64,000 nt of DNA from Pseudomonas paraversuta (GTDB taxonomy: Bacteria; Pseudomonadota; Gammaproteobacteria; Pseudomonadales; Pseudomonadaceae): contig NZ_CAJFCL010000008.1 of assembly GCF_904063065.1 (NCBI RefSeq), positions 62,001-126,000 of the forward strand, written 5' to 3'. This document shows positions 6,625 to 15,777 of the stretch, one piece after another. The translations under genes and the position numbers were made by a program. Every line of letters starts with the position of its first letter. The stretch's first letter is position 1. The notes beneath the pieces were generated by a model. It made no database searches. It was given only the letters and a program-made list of their open reading frames with translations, and had not been told where the DNA came from.

Positions 6625-8562
6625 TTACTGAACAGCTTTACGCGGCGCGACAGGATCGGCCGGCAGCGTGAAAGAACGCAGATCGAGGGTCGGCGCGCTG
6701 CTGCCCCCAAGGCGATGGTCGAGGATCAGCAATTTTGCGTTGTTCAGGCCCGTGCTCAACTGGCCCAGGTACTGCTCCAGGACAAAGGCGTGTCCGGCGC
6801 GGGCATAGGCTTTTTGTTCAGCATCAAAACGCAGGTCGGCAGTCTGTGCCGTGGCATTCACTTCATGGGCGCTGGCATGGGCCTGATCCAGAGCGGCGCT
6901 GGCAAGCATTTGCGCAACGTTGCTTTGCTCACTGGCCGCCCCGCGTTCGCGGGCAATCAGGGCCTGCGCGCTGATTTGCGCGGCCTGTACCCCGTGATAA
7001 GCGTTGGCGGCACCGGCAGGCGGATGGATGGCCTCAACCACGGTGGCGAGAATTTCCACCCCGCTGTCGAGGGTATCCAGATCCTTTTGCACTGCACGCC
7101 CGATGTCGGCGGCCAGTGCGATGCGTTGCTCGCCAAGCACGCCGTCCAGGGTGCGCGAGGCAAAGTCATGCACCAGAATTCGGCTGGCAGTACTGCGGAT
7201 CAAGGTCGGCACATCGTCGCTGTGATAGGTGGCGGCAATCGCCGCCTGGTCGCTCAAACCAATGCGGTACACGAAACGCACGTCCATGTTGACGATCTGA
7301 AAGCCCTGTTTATCGTGGTTGTCGCTGGCAATGACCTGGGACTTGTCATTGATATGGGTGGCATCCCACAACCGGTTGGCCGTGACCGGCGGCGCCCCGT
7401 CTGCGGGAGTCAGTACTGGCTCGCCAGCCGATTCGGTAGCGGTGGCCAGTTCATGCACGACGCCGTTTTCCACCGCCAGCACCCGGCCTAGCGGCCAGGG
7501 CAAACCGGCGTGCAGGCCCGGTGCCAATACGGCCACCGGCTTGCCGAAGCGCTCATAGATCCCACGCCCCTGCAGGGGGATTTCATTCACGCCACTCAGC
7601 ACCCAGCCGACGACAACCACCAGGGCCAATACCGGTAAGAATGCTTTGCGCATGTAGGTGAACGCCCAGATCTGGCGCAGATCGATGCCAAACCGGTTGT
7701 GCAATTCATGCTGCAGGGCCAGCAATGGTTGCGGCGGCCAGCGCAGCATGCCGGCGATAAAACTTTGCGCAATCATGCGCGGCTCAAGCTTGTCACGCCG
7801 CGGACTGAACAATGCCGCCACTGCCCGCAACATCAGTTCAATCGCAACCGCCGCAGGCAACAGGCCGATCAATACCGCGAGTCGCGCCGGCCACAGGGCC
7901 TCGGCGCTGCTGAACAGCAAACACAGCGCACTGAGCAAAAAGGTGATGATCGGTACCCGCACCAGCGGCGCCAAAGACCGGGCCTCAGGCCATTGTGCGG
8001 GTTGTTGTTGTGCCAGGTAGCGTTCCAGCACCAACAGGGCAAATGCCAATAGCACCGCACAACCTGCCGCGATACTGCCCCAAGTACCCAGGGCAACACC
8101 CGGCAATCCAAGGTTCCAGGTGTGTTGCACACTCCACCATGCCAACCCGCCGAGGCCTGCCAGCCACAGCGCAGGCGCACCGATATTGACTATCAAGCGG
8201 TACGACTCGCGGCTCAGGCTCTGGCAAAAGCGCTCGTAGGCACTCAACTCTTCGTCGGGTTGAGCCTCAATGGCCTCGGGTGGTACGGGGTGTAATGCGC
8301 TATTGCGCCAACTGGCGACCCAGAACGCGGATTGCGCACCTGCCGCCAGAACCAGCAACGCCGCCGCATTGTTGTTGAGCAATACCGGCCATAAAGACTC
8401 TGACGAAAACAGGCTGATAAAAAAAGCCACTGCCCACGCCATCAATGCCAAAGCCGCCAGTACGACCCCTAATTGAAAAAGCTGACGAGCCTGAGCAGAG
8501 GCACTGTGAAAACGAGACAAAGACTCAAGACCGCCCTCCTCGGCATCTAAATCGACACGCAT
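6625..8562 (-). CDS. Large polytopic SPFH/band-7 protein, HflK-like
   Basis: A 645-residue protein, first gene of the four-gene operon. About six hydrophobic segments occupy residues 30-240. A further membrane helix (FLPVLALVVVVGWVLSG, near 305-322) leads into an SPFH domain with YERFGKPVAVLAPGLHAGLPWP. Ordinary HflK is about 400 residues with a single helix, so the extra N-terminal membrane module is a distinctive enlargement. The C-terminal part is rich in Ala and Gln, as expected for the assembly coiled coil. The ATG at 8562 has GGAG upstream. Annotation pipelines would probably call it protease modulator HflK; I see nothing that shows FtsH interaction. Confidence 0.82.
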   Translation of the reverse strand: MRVDLDAEEGGLESLSRFHSASAQARQLFQLGVVLAALALMAWAVAFFISLFSSESLWPVLLNNNAAALLVLAAGAQSAFWVASWRNSALHPVPPEAIEAQPDEELSAYERFCQSLSRESYRLIVNIGAPALWLAGLGGLAWWSVQHTWNLGLPGVALGTWGSIAAGCAVLLAFALLVLERYLAQQQPAQWPEARSLAPLVRVPIITFLLSALCLLFSSAEALWPARLAVLIGLLPAAVAIELMLRAVAALFSPRRDKLEPRMIAQSFIAGMLRWPPQPLLALQHELHNRFGIDLRQIWAFTYMRKAFLPVLALVVVVGWVLSGVNEIPLQGRGIYERFGKPVAVLAPGLHAGLPWPLGRVLAVENGVVHELATATESAGEPVLTPADGAPPVTANRLWDATHINDKSQVIASDNHDKQGFQIVNMDVRFVYRIGLSDQAAIAATYHSDDVPTLIRSTASRILVHDFASRTLDGVLGEQRIALAADIGRAVQKDLDTLDSGVEILATVVEAIHPPAGAANAYHGVQAAQISAQALIARERGAASEQSNVAQMLASAALDQAHASAHEVNATAQTADLRFDAEQKAYARAGHAFVLEQYLGQLSTGLNNAKLLILDHRLGGSSAPTLDLRSFTLPADPVAPRKAVQ

Positions 8563-8666
8563 GGAAGCTCCATATTTTGAAATATCTAGTTACGATAAAA
8601 CAAAATCAGTGAAACTTCTGTCGGCCGGAGGCGATCTTCATCTTTCTACAAAGACCGCTCGTAGCG

Positions 8667-10001
8667 TTACTCCGGGTGTGCGATCAACTGCTTGGCCAGG
8701 GCTTCAAATGCCGGAATGGTTACCGGATCGTTGGCCGCATTGCCGGCGATCGGATTGGAGGCATAACGTACGATCACCATCTCGGCTTTGGGATCGATAT
8801 AGATCCGCTGGCCGTATACCCCACGCGCCATAAAGGCACCGTCCGGGTTATGGGTGACCCACCACATGTTGCGATAGCTGCCGCCCTTGAGCAGGTCATA
8901 ACCGGCTTTGGCGAAGGCGGCTTTATCACCACCGGCACGGATATCATCGACCACGGCCTTGGGCACAATCTGCTGGCCCAGGTACTGACCATCATTGCGG
9001 ATCATCTCGCCAAACCGCGCCAGATCACGCAACCCGGTGTTCAACCCGCCGCCAGCAAATGGAGTACCGATGGAGTCGACGGTGAAGTAGGCATCCTGTT
9101 CAGCACCCAGGCGTTGCCAGATTCTTTCAGACATCAGTTGCGCAACGTTACGCCCTGTCACCCGGGCAATTACCCAGCCCAGGACATCGGTATTGACGGT
9201 TTTATAAGCAAAGGCCTGGCCGTGTTCGCCCAGCGGTTTGACGGTCAGCAAAAACTCCATATACGTGCGCGGGCCGGTGTAGTCCTTGGGTTTTGGCAGT
9301 GGGCTGCCCGCTGCCGAGTGTTGCCAGACTTCAGCATTCGGGTCGGCATAGTCTTCGCTGTATTTAAGCCCGGTGGTCATGTCCAGCACCTGGCGCAGGG
9401 TGGCGTTGCCAAAAGCAGATGTGGCCAGTTCCGGAACATAGTCCGCGACTTTTTTATTGGCATCCAGAGTGCCATCGGCCACCAGCATGGCACCCATGGT
9501 CCCGACCACCGATTTGGTGACCGACATGGCGCCGTGCTGACCCTCGGGGTTGAGCACACCGAAGTAACGCTCGTAGACCACTTGCCCGCGATGCAGTACC
9601 ACGATGCCATCGGTGTAATTGGCCGCCAGGGACTGTTCCCAGGTCATTGGCTGTTGGCTGCCCAGGGGCACAAAGGTCAGCTTGTCGATATCACTGCGCA
9701 ACGCCCGAGCCAGCGGCACCGGTGCTCCCAAGCCACGGGATACATTGGTGGTAGGCATCAGTTGGCGGAAGTTGGAAACGCTCCAGCGCATTGCCGGAAA
9801 ATTGAAATAACTGCCATCGGCAAAACGCACGATACGATCGGCCGGTGGTGGCGCGCCGACCATCCAGCCCATAGTCTTGGGATCGCTGGCGGCGGCATCG
9901 GGGTAAGTGGTTTTGTCGGCTGCGCAGGCAATGGAAGCTGCCAGGCACGAGAGTAAAAAAACCGCACCGGTGCGGGCGGGATTCAGAAGATGCTTAAACA
10001 T
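8667..10001 (-). CDS. Secreted serine hydrolase, beta-lactamase/penicillin-binding-protein (class C) fold
   Basis: A 444-residue protein with an N-terminal signal peptide (hydrophobic VFLLSCLAASIACAA, probable cleavage near residue 28). The SxxK motif is in MSVTKSVVG (near residue 160), and YKTVNTDVLG (near 265) supplies the YxN-like second motif. This fits the beta-lactamase-related hydrolases that include 6-aminohexanoate-oligomer hydrolases, esterases and D-aminopeptidases; the substrate cannot be read from the sequence. GAGG precedes the start. It lies alone between the SPFH operon and the LysR gene, all on the same strand. Confidence 0.86.
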   Translation of the reverse strand: MFKHLLNPARTGAVFLLSCLAASIACAADKTTYPDAAASDPKTMGWMVGAPPPADRIVRFADGSYFNFPAMRWSVSNFRQLMPTTNVSRGLGAPVPLARALRSDIDKLTFVPLGSQQPMTWEQSLAANYTDGIVVLHRGQVVYERYFGVLNPEGQHGAMSVTKSVVGTMGAMLVADGTLDANKKVADYVPELATSAFGNATLRQVLDMTTGLKYSEDYADPNAEVWQHSAAGSPLPKPKDYTGPRTYMEFLLTVKPLGEHGQAFAYKTVNTDVLGWVIARVTGRNVAQLMSERIWQRLGAEQDAYFTVDSIGTPFAGGGLNTGLRDLARFGEMIRNDGQYLGQQIVPKAVVDDIRAGGDKAAFAKAGYDLLKGGSYRNMWWVTHNPDGAFMARGVYGQRIYIDPKAEMVIVRYASNPIAGNAANDPVTIPAFEALAKQLIAHPE

Positions 10002-10163
10002 GCATACGCCTCAGTAAAGGAACGAGACTCGGGCCAACAACAGAACTGAATGTTCCTTTTCAATTCCTGGCCGCGCATCACCTTGCGGCATGCCGGCTAC
10101 TTTGCATAGCTTGAATCTGATCCGGGAGCCGGCAGCTACAGGTCCTGGGTCTGCATGGGCGAT

Positions 10164-11078
10164 TTATATTTTTATTTCCCCGATCAGAGCTTCCAGTTGG
10201 TGAAAGTCGCTATGGATATTTCTTTTTTTGCGCCAGATCATATCCAGCGTAAAGGTCGGAAAACCTGCAGGGGGGTTAAGAATTTTTATCTGCGGCGGTA
10301 TGGGCAACGTCGGCAATATTTTTTTCGGAATCGCGATCAGTGACGGAACCGACAATAAAATATTGACCCCGGCGTGGTAAGAATTGGCGCGGGTAACTAT
10401 TTTTCTGCTGCGTGCCTGCTTGCCCAGCCAATCATCCACCATGTTTTTTTCCGATAACCATGGCGTTGGAAATACCTGGGGTGTTTCACAGAATTCATCA
10501 ATATTCAGTGTCGTTTTCGGCTGATGCTTTTGCACACTGGATAAGCACACAAAAGAATCTTCACTGATGCTTCGATAGTCCAAAAGCGGATGACGCTGGT
10601 GATAGCCCGCGCCGAAACCGAAACATACATCGGTCTCCCCTTCCAGTACCCCATTGATCGGTAAATCTTCACCCAGGCGGCTCACACCCAATGACCAGTT
10701 ACGCCCTGCCGAACGGACTGACTGCAAGAGCGCGGGCAGCATCAATATTTCGAAATACTCGGGGGCAGTGATGTTCCACTGCCGGGTCGCCGATGTCTGG
10801 GCAACCCCCTCTTTGGCGCACTGGTTAATGCACTGGACAATATTTTGCAGGTAAGGCTGCATGGCCAATACCCGCGCGGTGGGCTGCATGGCGCCTTCGC
10901 AGCTTTCAAATAATTTGTCGTCGAAACAATTGCGCAGTTTTTTCAGGCTGTAACTGATGCTCGACTGACTCAAGTTGAGTATTTCCGAGACCCGCTTGGC
11001 GCTGCGGTTTTCAATCAGCAACAAAACAATCGAAATGTCCTGCATATCCAATTGCTTCAGTGCGTTGGTATAAAGCAT
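10164..11078 (-). CDS. LysR-family transcriptional regulator
   Basis: A 304-residue protein with an N-terminal winged helix-turn-helix. The segments SAKRVSEILNLSQSSISYSL and LRNCFDDKLFES are the recognition helix region and wing of LysR proteins. A C-terminal effector-binding domain follows. I start at the ATG at 11078 (MLYTNALKQLDMQDISIV) because GGGAG sits 6 bases upstream; the longer frame adds a poor N-terminus. It is 162 bases upstream of the serine hydrolase gene on the same strand, so a link to it is possible but unproven. The inducer is unknown. Confidence 0.86.
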   Translation of the reverse strand: MLYTNALKQLDMQDISIVLLLIENRSAKRVSEILNLSQSSISYSLKKLRNCFDDKLFESCEGAMQPTARVLAMQPYLQNIVQCINQCAKEGVAQTSATRQWNITAPEYFEILMLPALLQSVRSAGRNWSLGVSRLGEDLPINGVLEGETDVCFGFGAGYHQRHPLLDYRSISEDSFVCLSSVQKHQPKTTLNIDEFCETPQVFPTPWLSEKNMVDDWLGKQARSRKIVTRANSYHAGVNILLSVPSLIAIPKKILPTLPIPPQIKILNPPAGFPTFTLDMIWRKKRNIHSDFHQLEALIGEIKI

Positions 11079-11117
11079 GTCGACTCCCTGACGGTGTAAT
11101 CCTCGTGCCAAAAACAA

Positions 11118-12184
11118 CTCAACCCGTATTGCCGGTCAAGTGGGCTATACCAATTATTACACAATAAAGTGCCGGATCGCTTGTGGCGTGCAACTGCCGG
11201 CGGTGAAAGAAATCAACCTGATTGATGCCTGCCTTTGTTGCCCGAATAGAAGACAGTCGCGATAATTCATATATTTCTTTTTCCGGCATCTGCGATCACC
11301 CGGAGAAACGTGAGTTCTAGAGATGCACATAATAGAGCTGTTCCTCCAAGCCTTTAAGCTGGCAAGTTTATAATAAACTTCAGCCCCCCCTATAACTACT
11401 CATTAGAGCGGGCCGAGCATGATGGCAAGGCAACTATTAGCAGGCGCCATATACAAATATTGTTCAAGTTATTGATCGATACCCTCGCCCCCGAAGAGCT
11501 CTGTACTTTGAAAACTGTTTGCGGGCTCTTGAAGCAGGTCTTCGTTTTTAGTTGTGGCTTCAATCGATCGATCCAGATAACTGGCGCCTGCGCCAACAGG
11601 ATGAGTGTTGTCAATAAAGTAACGACCGCGTGTTCCTGTGTCACGAAGGCCAGAGTAATTGATGCGGGATTCCTGGCCCAAAACAACTGTCTCCAGCGGC
11701 GGCTGGATATCCATGCAGGCCCTGTCTTCGCGATCGATGCGAACAGCCCCGGGCGCGGGCATGGAGCCATGGCGACAATCTTCTGGAGCACTTGCCAGCC
11801 GTCGGATGACGCAGGCAGAACCCGTGCTGCAACGGGTGAAGGTGCAGACTGGTTTGCAGTTGCTCAGGTTTTCGCTTCCCGGCGGCCTTGGCAAGGAACG
11901 GCACGACCGGATCCGCCTCGACGAGGAACCGTTCGCCACCCCGGGTTTGTGCGGGCTGGCGTATTCGATGACAGAAAAGCGTCATCCGGAGCATGGCTGG
12001 CCGGGAGGGTGAGGCCAGGATTCAGCACAGCTCAGGACTTGTTTTTGAAAATCCTTAAGTGGAAAGTTTTCATTTGATCAATTAAAGTAACTCACAAGTT
12101 TTAAAAAGCGTTTTTACCTCATCGTTAATCAGGATGATGAAAGCCAACCCCGAGACTGCAGCGGTGGGACTTGAAGGATCTAAC
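11118..12184. other. About 1 kb without a convincing gene
   Basis: Several overlapping open frames of 80-200 codons occur on both strands, but none has a clear ribosome site, a recognisable domain or balanced composition. The best stretch reads leftward and ends at 11469, with ETVVLGQESRINYSGLRD and GRYFIDNTHPVGAGASYLD. This looks more protein-like than the rest and could be the remnant of a decayed gene. The 11118-11460 part is AT-richer and probably holds the LysR promoter. Confidence 0.4.
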
Positions 12185-12385
12185 ATGAACAAGAAATCTA
12201 CGCGGCTAACCATATTGATTGATACTCCAACCAAGGAAAAACTGGAGGCCCTCTCCGAGATGGCTGATCTCACGGTCTCGCAGATCCTTAGAAAGCTAAT
12301 CAAGAATCATCTGAATACTCTCGAGGTGCCTAATAACCTGCCACCTGGAGAGCCAAGCAATGTAAGCTCACATATAATCAATTAG
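12185..12385 (+). CDS. Small ribbon-helix-helix (CopG/Arc-like) protein
   Basis: A 66-residue protein beginning MNKKSTRLTILIDTPTKEKL and continuing with a helix-turn-helix pair around MADLTVSQILRKLIKNHL. The strand STRLTILID followed by two amphipathic helices is the ribbon-helix-helix DNA-binding pattern. The ATG at 12185 has AAGGAT upstream; a longer in-frame start at 12134 adds an unlikely N-terminus. No toxin-like partner is adjacent, so an antitoxin role is not supported. It may regulate itself or the downstream ligase-fusion gene 209 bases away. Confidence 0.6.
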   Translation: MNKKSTRLTILIDTPTKEKLEALSEMADLTVSQILRKLIKNHLNTLEVPNNLPPGEPSNVSSHIIN

Positions 12386-12521
12386 TATTAAGTCTTTGAC
12401 TAATCCTAAAGTATTATGTTGCTGCCTCATCTATAACTAAATGATTAATAGTGGATGCTGGCCGCTGGTTATATGATGCCCGACCTGTGTGATTTTATAG
12501 TCCGCCTGCCCGCTAGAGCGC

Positions 12522-12535
12522 TGTCCTGCAGGACA
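12522..12535. promoter_or_regulatory. 14-base perfect palindrome upstream of the ligase-fusion gene
   Basis: TGTCCTGCAGGACA is self-complementary and lies about 60 bases before the probable start codon. It could be an operator for a dimeric repressor such as the upstream ribbon-helix-helix protein; this is inference from position only. Confidence 0.3.
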
Positions 12536-12594
12536 AAATAACTTTATTTCAGTCAGCACTCTGTCGTCATCTGACGTTGATAATGGATTTGATT

Positions 12595-15500
12595 ATGTCT
12601 TTGATACAGCAACTCCAGGCCTGTCATGCATTGTTAAGCGAATCCACTGCAGACCTCGGTGACCCCAGCGCTGCAGCCGAGCCTTGTACATTATTTTTTT
12701 CTATCAGTGACGGTACACAGCGGGCCCGGGTATTCCACGTCAGCGCCGACACGTTTGAAAATGCGTGGAGCGCCGGCCTGCTGAACCTTGCACAGCAGCC
12801 GCAGGAGCGCCAGTGGTTAAGGGTTGAACGCGCCGTCAACATCATGCCGCTGTCGTGGGCTCAATTTCAGGAACGCCTCAAGCGCCACAAACGTAACTAC
12901 TTCAGATACGGCATGGCCTTCGACCCAGCCCTGGTCACCGCCATCACCGAACAGGAAATCAACGCCAACGCCATTCTTTACGGTGGCCCCAACGTTCCTC
13001 TTGCCTCGTTCAACATAAACAATTATCTGATTTATGCGAAAAGACGCTTTAGCCATTCAGTCGCTCAAGTCGCGGCCATGCAAGCACAGTCGGACTCTCA
13101 AACCCCGGTTTACCTGTTCCAGACTCAAGCTGTGTTTTGTGCCGAAGACGGCAAAGCCCATGCGCTGAGCAGCAGCGGGCCAGATGTCGGCCGACGACGC
13201 CTCAGCGGGTTACTGAGCGCGGCCGAAATCAAGGACAAGGTAACGACAGCCTCGGATTTTCTCGGCCGTCAGGTCAAGGACAGCGGGCAGTTCATCTATG
13301 GCCAGTTCCCGTGCTTCGATCGTACGATCCAGAACTACAACACGCTGCGACACGCCAGCACCACCTATTCGATGATCGAGGCCTGGGAGCTGACCGCAGA
13401 TGATGCGCTTGAAGCATCAATACGTCGCTCCCTTGGCTATCTCACCGAACAGCTGATCAAGCACTACACCTTGCCCGATGGCAGCGCGGCAGCGTTCCTG
13501 GTGGATGAGGGAGATGAGATCAAACTGGGCGGCAATGCGGTCTGCCTGCTGGCGCTGGTCAAGTTCAGCGAGGTCACCGGCACCCGCGACTATCTGCCGC
13601 TACTGACAGCCCTGGCCAATGGCATCAGCTGGATGCAAGACCCCTTCACGGGCGGCTTCAATCATGTCTTGCATGCCAAGGATCTGAGCGTCAAAGCCCC
13701 GTTCCGGATCATCTATTACGACGGTGAAGCCGCATTCGGGCTGATGCGTCTTTATGGCTTGAGCGGTGACGAGCGCTGGCTGAATGTGGTGGAAAAAGCC
13801 TTCGATTATTTCATTGCCAAAGAACACTGGCGCGAGCATGACCATTGGTTGAGCTACTGCGTCAATGAGCTGACCCGCCACCGTCCGGAAGAAAAGTATT
13901 TCCGTTTCGGCTTGAACAACGTGACGGACTATCTGGACTTTGTCCTGTTGCGCATCACCACCTTCCCGACCTTGCTTGAGCTCATGATGGCCGCCCAGCA
14001 GATGCTGCAGCGAATCAGCCAGGAACCGTCGCTGCGCCATCTGCTCAACGAAGTCGATCTGGACAAGTTCTATCGCGCGCTGCACTACCGCGCCGGCCAT
14101 TTACTGAATGGGTATTTCTGGCCGGAAACTGCCATGTTCTTTCGCAATCCTGAGCGCATCGTCGGCTCGTTTTTCATCCGCCACCACGCGTTCCGGGTGC
14201 GCATCGATGATGTGGAGCACTACCTCTCCGGGTTCATTGCGTACCACCGCTACCTGCTTGATGGTGCACCACAAGTCCAGTACGAGCTGCCGGTGGCCAA
14301 TGGCTGGCGCTGGGATGCAGAAAGTGTTGCACAAGCCACTGGCGGCTCCTGGGCAATAGCTCCCGAGGCCGGTTGGCAAGCAACAGGCCTGGCTCCATCC
14401 ATGGCTTACTTCAAACCGCATCGCATGCTGAACCGCCCTGAAAGCAAGATCGGGATCAATGAAGCACGACTGGCGCGTCTCTGGGCCAAAGCTGACGTAG
14501 CACAACGCCCGTCAGCTTTCATTTGTTCCGACCCGACACCCTACCTGAACGCCGGATTACCTGTGCTGCAAGTCCCGGACACGGCTGACGCCATGCTGCA
14601 ACTGGGGCGCTACGCCCGGCAGGCATTTACAGGCCAGGTATTCGGGGTCACGGGCAGTGCCGGCAAAACCACCGTGGTCGCCATGCTTACCCATGCCTTG
14701 CAAACACTGGGTACCGTGGCGCAAACCGACGGCAATGCCAACCTGCCCCATGGCATCGCCTGGAACATGGCCTGCATGACCGACCCGGCTCAATTCTGGG
14801 TACTGGAAATGGCCGTGGGCAGGATGCCGATCAATTCGGATCTGGTTCGGCCTCACGTCGCAGTCGTCACCAGCCTGTCGCCTGCGCACCTGGAATACCA
14901 CGGCACCCTGGAGAACCTGGCGCGCAAGAAAAGTGCGATTTTCAGATCCATGGCGCCGGGCAGCCACGCTGTGCTGAACCGCGATATGCCTTATTTCCAG
15001 GTATTCGCTCAAGCAGCCGAGCGGGCGCAATTGACGGTGCTCAGCTATGGCGAACACCCACACGCCGATCTGCGGATGATCGAGTGCAAGAGCATGCCGT
15101 CACACTTTCAGATCACTGCCAGCCTGCAGGGGACGACGGTGCGCTTCAACCTTCGCGCACGCGGTCGGCACATGGTGCTTAATGCCCTGTCGGTACTGGC
15201 GTCGCTGGTTGCCGCGGGCCTGCCGACAGCCGAAGCACTGAGTGCGCTGGAGACATTCGAGGCCGTTTCCGGTCGTGGCAATACACTGCAAATCCCCTGC
15301 GCAGACGGTGATTACCATCTGATTAACGATGCCTACAATGCCAACCCTGGCTCCATGGTGGCTTCGTTGAAGATGCTCGCCGAATTACCCGTCCCGGCCA
15401 ATCAGCGGGTTGCGGTTCTGGGGGATATGCTTGAGCTCGGCCCGGATACGTCGCGCTATCACCTTGAGCTGGCGGAATATCTTGTCGCCGCCTCTCCTCG

Positions 15501-15729
15501 ACACACCGTGCTTTGCGGGCCGCAGATGCATGCGCTTTACATGCACTTGCGCGACCAGTCGAGTGTTGTGTGGTTTGAGGACATCAAGGCGCTGCAGGTC
15601 AAACTGCCAGAGCAGGCTGCGCATTGGTTCCGTGCAGGGGACTGGGTGCTGGTAAAAAGCTCGGGCGGTACCGGCCTCTCGGAACTGGTCGAATCGCTCA
15701 CGCGCACCGGGCAGTCTGCAACGGCCTGA
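12595..15729 (+). CDS. Large fusion: unassigned N-terminal half (probable alpha-helical barrel) joined to a MurF-like Mur ligase
   Basis: About 1044 residues. The C-terminal ~400 residues are a Mur ligase: P-loop GVTGSAGKTTVV (near 684), LEMAVGRMP, SPAHLEYHGTLENLARKKS in the central ATPase domain, and NDAYNANPGSMVASL plus LGDMLELG as in the MurF C-terminal domain. These enzymes form an amide bond by ATP-driven acyl-phosphate chemistry. Residues ~210-530 contain regularly spaced helices with IYYDGEAAFGLMRLYGLSGD and GGNAVCLLALVKFSEVTG. This pattern resembles alpha/alpha-toroid glycan-acting or cyclase-like proteins, but I cannot name the family. The first ~200 residues are unassigned. The start is uncertain: TTG 12577, ATG 12583 or ATG 12595; a GGA sits before the last. 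The substrate is unknown and no MurF-pathway genes are nearby. Confidence 0.85.
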   Translation: MSLIQQLQACHALLSESTADLGDPSAAAEPCTLFFSISDGTQRARVFHVSADTFENAWSAGLLNLAQQPQERQWLRVERAVNIMPLSWAQFQERLKRHKRNYFRYGMAFDPALVTAITEQEINANAILYGGPNVPLASFNINNYLIYAKRRFSHSVAQVAAMQAQSDSQTPVYLFQTQAVFCAEDGKAHALSSSGPDVGRRRLSGLLSAAEIKDKVTTASDFLGRQVKDSGQFIYGQFPCFDRTIQNYNTLRHASTTYSMIEAWELTADDALEASIRRSLGYLTEQLIKHYTLPDGSAAAFLVDEGDEIKLGGNAVCLLALVKFSEVTGTRDYLPLLTALANGISWMQDPFTGGFNHVLHAKDLSVKAPFRIIYYDGEAAFGLMRLYGLSGDERWLNVVEKAFDYFIAKEHWREHDHWLSYCVNELTRHRPEEKYFRFGLNNVTDYLDFVLLRITTFPTLLELMMAAQQMLQRISQEPSLRHLLNEVDLDKFYRALHYRAGHLLNGYFWPETAMFFRNPERIVGSFFIRHHAFRVRIDDVEHYLSGFIAYHRYLLDGAPQVQYELPVANGWRWDAESVAQATGGSWAIAPEAGWQATGLAPSMAYFKPHRMLNRPESKIGINEARLARLWAKADVAQRPSAFICSDPTPYLNAGLPVLQVPDTADAMLQLGRYARQAFTGQVFGVTGSAGKTTVVAMLTHALQTLGTVAQTDGNANLPHGIAWNMACMTDPAQFWVLEMAVGRMPINSDLVRPHVAVVTSLSPAHLEYHGTLENLARKKSAIFRSMAPGSHAVLNRDMPYFQVFAQAAERAQLTVLSYGEHPHADLRMIECKSMPSHFQITASLQGTTVRFNLRARGRHMVLNALSVLASLVAAGLPTAEALSALETFEAVSGRGNTLQIPCADGDYHLINDAYNANPGSMVASLKMLAELPVPANQRVAVLGDMLELGPDTSRYHLELAEYLVAASPRHTVLCGPQMHALYMHLRDQSSVVWFEDIKALQVKLPEQAAHWFRAGDWVLVKSSGGTGLSELVESLTRTGQSATA

Positions 15730-15777
15730 CTGGCAGCGCGCCGCTCGACATTCAATTGCTGGCGATGAAGGGCGTTT

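Noticed and set aside
8676..9956. 426-codon open frame antisense to the serine hydrolase
   Set aside because: Shadow frame; the opposite strand has a signal peptide and catalytic motifs.
11460..12077. 205-codon plus-strand open frame
   Set aside because: Unusual composition, no ribosome site, and competing frames of equal length on the other strand.
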